NCBI RefSeq assembly: GCF_004792695.1
Contig: NZ_SRXU01000010.1
Coordinates: 53,889 to 117,888, forward strand
Length of the DNA stretch: 64,000 bases
Origin: Sphingomonas naasensis
GTDB taxonomy: Bacteria > Pseudomonadota > Alphaproteobacteria > Sphingomonadales > Sphingomonadaceae
Direction of reading: 5' to 3'
Below, piece after piece: positions 44,063 through 51,137 of the stretch; position 1 is the stretch's first letter; every line of letters starts with the position of its first letter. Under the pieces are notes generated by a model that was not told the origin of the DNA, did no database searches, and saw only the letters and a program-made list of their open reading frames with translations. The position numbers and the translations under genes were made by a program.

Positions 44063-45985
44063 GTGGAGCTGCTCGAAACCCAAGAGTCCGTCGTGGACGC
44101 CCAAGCGGCGGGAGAAACTGCGCCTTTGCGAGCCCTTGTCGGGGCAGCCAATGCGCGACCGAAGACCAGTCGCGACCTAACGCCTTTCCTCACTGCGCCG
44201 GAACGCGTGCTTTTCCTCGATATAGAGACCACCGGTCTGAGCCGATATTATGACAAATTGACCTTGGTCGGATTCGAGATCGACGGGGTCTATGATGTGG
44301 TGCTCGCTGGGGAGTCTCCTGAGCGGTTGCATGATGCCTTGGCGTCCGCCTCAAGCATCGTCACCTTCAACGGTTCGACGTTCGACCTGCCGTTCCTAGA
44401 AGTGGCTTTCCCGGATATTCGCTGGCCGCAGCACCATGTCGACCTCCGCTATGCATGCCGCCGTCTCGGATTGACCGGTGGACAGAAGCGCATTGAAGGC
44501 GAGATCGGCGTTGATTGTCGAGAAGGACTAACAGACATCGATGGCGCGTTTGCGGTGGTCCTTTGGCACCGCTATCTGAGGGGCGACGTTGGGGCGCTCC
44601 GGCAACTGATCGACTACAACCGCGCCGATGTGCGGGCGATGACACATATTCTCGATCACGTCATTGCCAACCATGCTGAGCCCGACCTTGTTGCGCGGAT
44701 GCGCCCTGCGACAACCTTTGCAAGGCAAATGGACATGCGCCTTGGCTTCGGCCTTCCGGACGCTGACCTTCCGAACCCGCCGGTTCGGGCCCGACGGGCG
44801 ATGACGTTTCAGTCGTTGTTCGCCGAAACTCCCGCTGCAGTCGCCACCGTGGTGGGTTTAGACCTCACAGGCTCGGCCAAGCGCCCCTCAGGCTTTGCAG
44901 TCACGCGGGGTGATTACGCGGAGACGATGCTTCTCTCATCGGACGATGAGATTCTCGAGTCGGTTTTCGCGGCCGATCCCGATCTTGTGTCAATCGATTC
45001 TCCCCTCTGCCTCCCTGTTGGGCGGACCTGCGAGACAGATGATGATCCGATGCGCAATATTGCGGGGATCATGCGCGTCAGCGAGCGCATTTTGAAGCGC
45101 CGGGGGATCAATGTATATCCATGTCTGCTCCCAAGCATGCAGCGCTTGACGGCGCGTGGAATTCGGCTCGCGGCCGCCATCCGGGCGCGTGGCATTCCGA
45201 CCATCGAGTGCTATCCTGGCGCCGCACAAGACATCATGGGCATCCCGCGCAAGGGGGCCGGTCTGGAATGGCTGAGACTCGGACTTGAAGAATTCGGCGT
45301 GCAGGGTGCGTACGTGAAGGAGGGGGCATCTCATGACGAGTTGGATGCGATCACCTGCTCGCTCGTCGGTTCATTCCATTTGGCGGGGCAGACGGAAGCG
45401 ATTGGCGGCGTGGGCGAAGAACCGATGATGGTGCCGGATCTCCATGCCAAACGCGCTGTCGTCGTCGGAATTAGTGGTTCAATCGCGGCGGGGAAGACAA
45501 CCGCCTCAAAACATCTCCAGCAGCACGGCTTCGGCTACACGCGGATCAGCATGGTGATTGATGAGACGCTCCGAGAGCTGAACCTCGCGCCCACCCGCAA
45601 GCATCACCAGGAAGTTGGAATGCGCCTGCACGAGGAAAAGGGGCAATCTTGGTTGTGCCGGCGTGCAATCGAGCTCCTACCAGAGGGCACGACCGACTTT
45701 GTCATCGATGGGCTGCGCTGGACCGATGATGTGCGGTATTTCCGAGAACGCTTCGGCGGTCGCTTCTTACATATTCATATTACCGCGCCTGAGGTCGAGA
45801 GACGCAAACGGTACAACGATGCCGTGAAAGGAGTGCCGTTTGATATTGCCGTTGCGCATCCCGTCGAACAGGGGATAGCGGCCGCAGGAGATTTGGCCGA
45901 TGTGACCCTGGCGAACGATGGAGCGCTTGCTTCATTCCTCGCTCGTGTCGAAGAGCTTGCGAGAAGTTGGAACGATGCCGATTGA
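44063..45985 (+). CDS. RNase H-like exonuclease / DUF429 / P-loop kinase fusion
   Basis: A 640-residue three-domain protein. Residues about 45-215 are a YprB/DEDD-type RNase H-like exonuclease: VLFLDIETTGLSRYYD (D-x-E), IVTFNGSTFDLPFLE, and YNRADV near the end. Residues about 265-455 match DUF429, another predicted RNase H-like nuclease: TVVGLDLTGSAKRPSGFAV, LVSIDSPLCLP, IPTIECYPGAAQD. Residues about 465-640 are a P-loop kinase of the dNMP/dephospho-CoA kinase type: VVVGISGSIAAGKTTASKHL, then FVIDGLRWTDDVRYF and an HITAPEVERRKRYND arginine lid. GTG 44063 is the start; no strong ribosome site. It leads the operon and overlaps the PurA-family gene by 11 bp. The fusion of nuclease and nucleotide-kinase folds is unusual. 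Confidence 0.8.
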   Translation: MELLETQESVVDAQAAGETAPLRALVGAANARPKTSRDLTPFLTAPERVLFLDIETTGLSRYYDKLTLVGFEIDGVYDVVLAGESPERLHDALASASSIVTFNGSTFDLPFLEVAFPDIRWPQHHVDLRYACRRLGLTGGQKRIEGEIGVDCREGLTDIDGAFAVVLWHRYLRGDVGALRQLIDYNRADVRAMTHILDHVIANHAEPDLVARMRPATTFARQMDMRLGFGLPDADLPNPPVRARRAMTFQSLFAETPAAVATVVGLDLTGSAKRPSGFAVTRGDYAETMLLSSDDEILESVFAADPDLVSIDSPLCLPVGRTCETDDDPMRNIAGIMRVSERILKRRGINVYPCLLPSMQRLTARGIRLAAAIRARGIPTIECYPGAAQDIMGIPRKGAGLEWLRLGLEEFGVQGAYVKEGASHDELDAITCSLVGSFHLAGQTEAIGGVGEEPMMVPDLHAKRAVVVGISGSIAAGKTTASKHLQQHGFGYTRISMVIDETLRELNLAPTRKHHQEVGMRLHEEKGQSWLCRRAIELLPEGTTDFVIDGLRWTDDVRYFRERFGGRFLHIHITAPEVERRKRYNDAVKGVPFDIAVAHPVEQGIAAAGDLADVTLANDGALASFLARVEELARSWNDAD

Positions 45986-47024
45986 TGTTGTCGTAGGAGG
46001 CCAATTCGGATCCGAGGGCAAAGGCAAGGTCGCGCTCTGGCTGAAACGCACGAAGCGCGATCATACGATCGTGGTCCGGCCCGGTGGCACTAATTCTGGC
46101 CACACCGCCTATGATCGGGACGGTCGTCGGCTGGTGCTGCGCCAACTGCCTGCTGCCTGCGTCGATGGCGATGTCGAAATCGTCTTTCCCGCTGGCAGTT
46201 ACATCGATCCGGAGATTTTGCAGCGCGAACTCAACCTCACCGGCATCGATCCTGCGCTTGTCCACATCGATGCTAGAGCCCAGGTAATCTTGCCTGAACA
46301 TCGGGATGCCGAGACGCAATCCGGGCTTGTGGGAAGCATCGGCTCTACGGGGTCGGGCACGGGTGCGGCGGTGATGTCGCGGATCGCCCGCTATGCCCCT
46401 GATCATATTCGGGGCGTACCCATTGAAGAGCATCCATTTCTTCTAAGGTTCGTCGACGACACCTCTGCGCGTATGACGCGAGCGCTAGCCGCCGGCGACG
46501 GCGTACTGGTCGAGGGGACTCAGGGGTTCGGACTGTCGGTTCTCCACGGCGACAGCTGGCCAAAAGCGACTGCTCGCGACACGACCGCTGCCGGCTTCCT
46601 TAGCGAGTCCGGCCTGCCGCCGCGCGGCATTCGCGACGTCGTGATGGTCATTCGCTCCATGCCTATTAGGGTGGGCGGTGATTCTGGCCCGCTCTTTGGA
46701 GAAACGAATTGGGACGCGGTGCGCGACGATTCCGGCAGCCGAGAGAGTGTTGCGGAGTTCACGAGTGTCACGAATCGGCTGCGCCGCGTGGGCCATTTCG
46801 AAGCGGCGACGGTAAAGCGTGCCATTGCCGCGAACGACCCTACGATGATCGTGCTAAATCATCTCGACCACATTGACGCCTGCGTGGCGCACGACGCTGC
46901 CATGTCGGCCAAGGCTATGCGCTTCCTGGAGGAAGTCGAGACCGGGATTGGGCGCGCGATCGATTTTATTGGCACCGGGCCCGAGAGGCTTTCGGCTAAC
47001 GTTCCTGCAGGGCTTTGCTTATGA
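45975..47024 (+). CDS. PurZ-like adenylosuccinate synthetase homologue (D13S)
   Basis: A 349-residue PurA-family protein, short like phage PurZ (housekeeping PurA is about 430). It begins MPIDVVVGGQFGSEGKGKVA; the Ser at position 13 replaces the catalytic Asp13 of E. coli PurA (GDEGKGK). The other PurA motifs are present: GGTNSGHTAY with the phosphate-transfer His, IGSTGSGTGAA, VEGTQGFGLSVLHG, ATARDTTAAGFLSESGLPP and PIRVGGDSGPL. In phage PurZ the Asp-to-Ser change goes with use of dGMP rather than IMP, giving the precursor of diaminopurine deoxynucleotide. Its substrate here is inferred. It overlaps the genes on both sides, so it belongs to the operon and is unlikely to be the housekeeping PurA. 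Confidence 0.85.
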   Translation: MPIDVVVGGQFGSEGKGKVALWLKRTKRDHTIVVRPGGTNSGHTAYDRDGRRLVLRQLPAACVDGDVEIVFPAGSYIDPEILQRELNLTGIDPALVHIDARAQVILPEHRDAETQSGLVGSIGSTGSGTGAAVMSRIARYAPDHIRGVPIEEHPFLLRFVDDTSARMTRALAAGDGVLVEGTQGFGLSVLHGDSWPKATARDTTAAGFLSESGLPPRGIRDVVMVIRSMPIRVGGDSGPLFGETNWDAVRDDSGSRESVAEFTSVTNRLRRVGHFEAATVKRAIAANDPTMIVLNHLDHIDACVAHDAAMSAKAMRFLEEVETGIGRAIDFIGTGPERLSANVPAGLCL

Positions 47025-47977
47025 GCCCTTGGGTTGCTGAGAACGACGAGGAAGAAGCACGCAACCGGGCAGAGCACTATTTGCACCGGGACCCTTTTCC
47101 TGACATCCCGTCGGCCCTGCTCTCGACCGAACATATCATAGCCTATGCGCGGGAGACCGCGATGATCTGGCCCGCGCACGGCATCGACAAGGACAAAGAC
47201 AAAGGTCGGGACGGAGCGCTGAAGTCGGCATCCTACGAGACCAAGCCGGGCTCTGTCTTCATGTATTTCAATGATAAGGGCGAATTGGTCAAAAAGCGCC
47301 TGGATAAGCGAGACAGGGACGGAAAGCCTGCGCCGCCTGGTACGATACGGCTTCCCGCAAACTCGATCACGTTCGTGTCGACTAAGGACCGGTTCTTTCT
47401 CCCGAGCTATATCGCGTTGCGCTTCAATTTGCGCATCAAGCATGTTCATCGAGGGTTGCTACTGGGAACCGGACCGCTCGTGGATCCAGGATATCACCGA
47501 CAGATACTGATCCCGCTGCACAACTTAACCGACCAAGAATATCATATCTCGACGGACGAGGGTCTGATCTGGGTCGAGTTCACCAAAACCTCGACGCTGC
47601 CTGAAGGCAAGAAGTATACTTTCGATCCAAAACCCCTTGCCGTGCCACCTGTGCTGCCAAAGAATACTCAAAAGGGGATCGAGGAGCATCTGTTCAAGGC
47701 CAGCGCGGGTTTCCCGATCCGAAGTTCGCTGCCGACCGCGCTCAATGAAGTGAAGGAAACGGCGGAGACCGCAGACCGCCGTTCGAAGCTTCTTCAGGGG
47801 GTTGGTATCCTAGCTCTCGTTTCGTTCGTCATCGGTCTGATTTCAGTCTTCATTTCCATTTTGTCGCTTCTTTCGAACACCAACGCCCAAATGCGCGCAC
47901 TCACCGAGAAGGTTGCAAAATTGGAAGAGAAAGCTGACCGTAACGAGGGCAACACAGAGGGGACAGGAGCGAGATGA
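47021..47977 (+). CDS. Membrane-anchored dCTP deaminase/dUTPase-fold protein
   Basis: A 318-residue protein. Residues about 112-195 match the Dcd/dUTPase trimeric fold: IRLPANSITFVSTKDRFFLP, HRGLLLGTGPLVDPGYHRQI, LIPLHNLTDQEYHIS. In active Dcd the strand after VDPG-type motif carries a catalytic Glu (TLELSN); here it reads LIPLHNL, so the Glu seems lost. A hydrophobic helix follows near residue 270 (GILALVSFVIGLISVFISIL), then a coiled coil (MRALTEKVAKLEEKADR). A nucleotide-binding, non-catalytic sensor held at the membrane is the inference. Starts in an ATGA overlap with the PurZ-like gene. Confidence 0.75.
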   Translation: MSPWVAENDEEEARNRAEHYLHRDPFPDIPSALLSTEHIIAYARETAMIWPAHGIDKDKDKGRDGALKSASYETKPGSVFMYFNDKGELVKKRLDKRDRDGKPAPPGTIRLPANSITFVSTKDRFFLPSYIALRFNLRIKHVHRGLLLGTGPLVDPGYHRQILIPLHNLTDQEYHISTDEGLIWVEFTKTSTLPEGKKYTFDPKPLAVPPVLPKNTQKGIEEHLFKASAGFPIRSSLPTALNEVKETAETADRRSKLLQGVGILALVSFVIGLISVFISILSLLSNTNAQMRALTEKVAKLEEKADRNEGNTEGTGAR

Positions 47978-48201
47978 GCCCGGACCTCTATCGCGTTCTG
48001 GCGGGAGCTGTTGCGCTGACCGGATCTCTCGGGGCGCTAGCGCTTGCGGCTACAGCGCTGCTGAAGCGACCCGAAAGTGCAAGTTTGTTCGTGGAAGACC
48101 AGTTTGGTTATTTCCTTGTGAAGGCTCTCGCTGCGCTTATCCTCGGTTCCGTCGGAATCTGTGGTTTTTTCAAAGCCATCGATTTCCTCGTGAGGGTCTA
48201 A
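47974..48201 (+). CDS. Small two-helix membrane protein
   Basis: A 75-residue protein with two transmembrane helices: LYRVLAGAVALTGSLGALAL and FLVKALAALILGSVGICGFF, joined by a polar loop. Overlaps the preceding stop by ATGA, so it is translated with the Dcd-fold protein and may be its membrane partner. Small membrane proteins at the end of defence operons often act as effectors, but nothing in the sequence proves that here. Confidence 0.7.
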   Translation: MSPDLYRVLAGAVALTGSLGALALAATALLKRPESASLFVEDQFGYFLVKALAALILGSVGICGFFKAIDFLVRV

Positions 48202-48284
48202 GGCTCTCAAACGTATTCCCAAACAAGGTCTTGGCTTGGCCGAGATATGGGCTCCAGTGCCTTCACAGACTATCCGCTGCTCGC

Positions 48285-49625
48285 TCATCGTCTGAGCAGC
48301 GCCCGCCAGCCCCCCGCGGCCATCGCCTTTGCCTCCGTCGCTCGCCTCCGCACGCGGGTCATGAGGAAGTCGGAGCGCCCCTGCCACTCGGCGCGAACTC
48401 GCTCTTCGCCATAAAGCGCAATAGCCATCTCCCGATAAGAGGCACCGTCCGCGATCGCATCCCCGACACGCAGTGTCTCAAGCCTCCGCGGCAGGCCGGG
48501 CAGGCTGAGCTGGCCAAACGTCGTGACCGGAGCGCTCACCGTGAACGCATTGCCCTTACGTGAGCGGCGGTCGGCGAGCTCGGCATCCAGCTCGAAGCTG
48601 ATCCAGCTTGCCAGGTCCTGGTGACCTGCCAGCACGAAGCTGACCTGCCGGCTGCCCGTCGAGAGCATCTGCGAAGGCGTCAGCCCCGAGCTATAGGACC
48701 GGTCATCGGCATAAATCGGCGTCGCCTTGCTATAGTCGATCGCGGCCATGAAGCCGCCGTCGGCCCAGCGCGCGCCGCCGATGCCCGAATATTGCTGCTG
48801 CACATTGCCGCCTTCGGTCGACGCCCCGATCCGCGCGCTGGCGAGGACGCCGGAATAGTCGCGACGCAGAAGGATGTTGGCGACGCCGCCGACGGCGTCC
48901 GACCCGTAGAGGGCGGAGGCGCCGTCAGCGATCACCTCGATGCGTTCGAGTGCGAGAAGCGGAATGGTCGAGATGTCGACGCCCTGATTGACGGCGTCGT
49001 AAGGAAGGCGGTGACCGTTGATAAGCGTCAACGTCGCGTCCGAGCCCAGCCCGCGAAGGTTGAGCGTCGTCGCATTGTTGAGGTTGTTGTATCCGCCCTG
49101 GTCACCGCCTCCCGCGACCCCGGGGTTTTGCCCTCCGGTGAAATTCTGCGGGATGATTCGCGAAACGCCCGTCATGTCGGGGATGCCCTGTTCCTCGAGT
49201 CCGCGGCGGGTCATCACGATCACCGGCGAGGGACCGGTCGCGCCGCGGATGCGCGTCCCCGTCACCGTGATCGCCGTGCCGGCGGTCTCGTCCTCGTCGG
49301 CTTGGGGACGCACCCGCACGACGAGCGCCCCGGCTTGCTCCTCGACGACGAGGCCGCTGCCCTCGAGCGCGTGGCGGACCGCCTGCTCGGCGGTCAGCCG
49401 GCCCTGCACCGCAGGGGCCTGGCGACCGCGCACATCGGCATCGGCGAAGAGAATCTCGCGGCCGCCCTCGCGACCGATCGCGCGCAGGGTCGTCGCGAGA
49501 TCCTGTGCCGGCAACGCCCATGCGACCTGCGCCTCTTGCGCGCTGGCCGGCAGGATGACCATGCCGGCGGGGAACGCGGTGGCGGCGAGCAGCGCGGCAC
49601 ATAGCGCCTTTTTCGAGATCGTCAT
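48285..49625 (-). pseudogene. TonB-dependent receptor, C-terminally truncated
   Basis: 446 codons of a receptor that normally has about 900-1000 residues. Present: signal peptide (MTISKKALCAALLAATAFPA), an STN domain (ATTLRAIGREGGREILFADA, QGRLTAEQAVRHAL), and the plug (VITVTGTRIRG-like TAITVTGTRIRGATG, LNLRGLGSDATLTLINGHRL, IEVIADGASALYGSDAVGGV, ANILLRRDYSG). Only the first barrel strands remain; the last about 25 codons look unrelated and the frame ends at 48285. The missing barrel lies where the PurZ-like operon ends, so insertion or deletion at that junction cut the gene. A GGAGGGA ribosome site marks the start. STN suggests it once signalled to an anti-sigma factor. Confidence 0.85.
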
Positions 49626-49817
49626 TCTTCCCTCCCATCGCCAGTTGCTCCGGCGTTGGGGGATTGACGCGGCGCAGGTCCAATTACGGGGTCGATGCGA
49701 GAATATTTTTCGGAAGATCGACGCGGGCTAGAGACGCACGGATTTCGCACATTCGACGGAGCAGGTGGCGCCAGTGATCGGCCGCAGCGCCGAGCATCAC
49801 GGGTTTTGCAGGACTTC

Positions 49818-49891
49818 TGTCCGAAATTTGTTGTTGTTTTTCGGACAAGAGGTTAGAGGGGTGTCCGAAATATGTAGGTAAATTTCGGACA
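49818..49891 (+). promoter_or_regulatory. Twin operators of the AbiEi-type antitoxin
   Basis: Two 30-bp elements, 49818-49847 and 49862-49891, each consist of tgtccgaaa, 12 bp, and tttcggaca. They begin 44 bp apart. The second ends on the A of the antitoxin ATG. AbiEi proteins repress their own promoters by binding inverted repeats, which fits this layout. Confidence 0.75.
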
Positions 49892-50538
49892 TGGCCAGTC
49901 CAGACCTCAAGACGCAGATCATACGGCGCGTTGCCTCGGCGAAGCCGCGCGCGGTCTGGACGCCTGTCGATTTTCTCGACCTCGGAACTCGGGATGCGGT
50001 CGACAAGGTGCTGCAACGCCTCGTCAAGACCCGCGGCCTGCGCCGCATAGACAGAGGCCTCTACGACAAGCCGGATATGAACAGCCTGACGCGCCAGCCC
50101 ACCGCCCCCGATCCGCGCGAGGTGGTCGAGGCGATCGCGCGCCGCGACCAAATTCGGGTGCTGGTGGACGGGATGACCGCAGCGAACGATCTGGGTCTCA
50201 CCAACGCGGTCCCGTCGAAGATCGTGGTGCACACCGATGCGCGGCTACGCTCGATCCATCTCGGCAACATGATCATCACCTTCAAGCTCACTGCGGCGAG
50301 CAAGCTTTATTGGGCAGGTCGGCCGGCAATGCGTATTGTCCAGGCGCTGCACTGGCTGCGCGATACGCTGTCCGACTCCGACGATTGGCAAGACCTAAGG
50401 CAGCGGGTCGATGATATTCTGCACAGCGGTCCGAACGCGACCAAGGTTCGCAACGACTTGCGGGACGGGCTCTCGACCCTGCCGACCTGGATGCACGATT
50501 TCCTCAAACCGCTTCTGACGGCGAGACGCCCTGCATGA
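49891..50538 (+). CDS. AbiEi-type (DUF6088) type IV antitoxin
   Basis: A 215-residue protein with an N-terminal winged HTH (IIRRVASAKPRAVWTPVDFL, DAVDKVLQRLVKTRGLRRID, RGLYDKP) and a C-terminal domain (VLVDGMTAANDLGLTNAVPS, AMRIVQALHWLRDTL). AbiEi antitoxins counteract the nucleotidyltransferase toxin AbiEii, which blocks tRNA function to abort phage infection. ATG 49891 overlaps the second operator by one base, implying a very short or absent leader. The cognate toxin gene is broken after 13 codons, so the antitoxin is an orphan. Confidence 0.8.
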   Translation: MASPDLKTQIIRRVASAKPRAVWTPVDFLDLGTRDAVDKVLQRLVKTRGLRRIDRGLYDKPDMNSLTRQPTAPDPREVVEAIARRDQIRVLVDGMTAANDLGLTNAVPSKIVVHTDARLRSIHLGNMIITFKLTAASKLYWAGRPAMRIVQALHWLRDTLSDSDDWQDLRQRVDDILHSGPNATKVRNDLRDGLSTLPTWMHDFLKPLLTARRPA

Positions 50539-50576
50539 ACCCGGCCTTTGATCCAACAGCAGGTCAACGATGCTAA
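50535..50576 (+). pseudogene. Remnant of the AbiEii toxin gene
   Basis: An ATGA overlap with the antitoxin stop opens a frame reading MNPAFDPTAGQRC and then a stop. MNPAF is a common N-terminus of AbiEii/DUF1814 toxins next to this antitoxin type, from memory. The homology ends after about six residues and no toxin domain follows, so the toxin was deleted. Confidence 0.5.
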
Positions 50577-51137
50577 GCCGGGCTGAAATCCGCGAGCAGG
50601 CTAACTGCGCAAATCAAGACACGCCCGAGATAGTGGCTAAGCACCGTGGCCAGCTCCTCCTTCGAGACTAGGGGGCGTCAGCCGTTCACATAAGGGTGCG
50701 GGAGGGCGATGGATTGGTGAAGTCGGTTGGCTCCCGTTCACCGCACCCGAACCCGTTCTCGATGGCCCCGGGGCGGCACCTCGCCCTGCGTGTCTTATAA
50801 TGCGAGTCCTGCCGGGCACGCAGTTGAGTTTTGCGGATCCACCCAAGTACATATGGACAATCCGGCAAGAGAATAGTATAGGAGAAATGTTGGCGAAGTT
50901 AGGTAAGGGCTGTTGAACCAGGACTCGAACCGCAAATTGGCTCCTCGAAACGAGTCTATTTGGCGGTATAAAATTGACTTCGATTTTAGTTAGAGAAATC
51001 TTCTCAAATTGATGTCGATATTTATCAGGTTCTCTTCTGGCACCATTTTCCTTTTGGCGAGCAACAGCCACCGCCATTGGCGGCGCATCGGCTCCGCTTT
51101 GGTCCGCGACGCTCGTCGACGACCCGTAGGCCGCCTC
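50577..51137. other. 561-bp stretch at the probable right end of the island
   Basis: No gene seen. It becomes AT-rich from about 50860. It contains the candidate attR (51032-51051) and, on the minus strand at 50928-50941, ggttcgagtcct, a 12-base match to the T-arm of the tRNA-Leu. Confidence 0.5.
51032..51051 (+). other. Putative attR, imperfect copy of the tRNA-Leu 3' end
   Basis: ctcttctggcaccattttcc aligns to the tRNA-Leu 3' end and flank (1243-1264) with all bases matching except two single-base gaps. Accessory genes lie to the left and a uniform minus-strand cluster to the right, so the position fits an island boundary. The gaps mean chance or decay cannot be excluded. Confidence 0.4.

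Noticed and set aside
45975..47024. Ordinary housekeeping purA
   Set aside because: Too short (349 residues), Asp13 replaced by Ser, and embedded by overlaps in an accessory operon.
50925..50945. tRNA-like T-arm sequence on the minus strand (ggttcgagtcctgg)
   Set aside because: The stem does not pair beyond two bases and no anticodon or acceptor stem follows, so it is not a tRNA gene; noted only as a possible rearranged att fragment.
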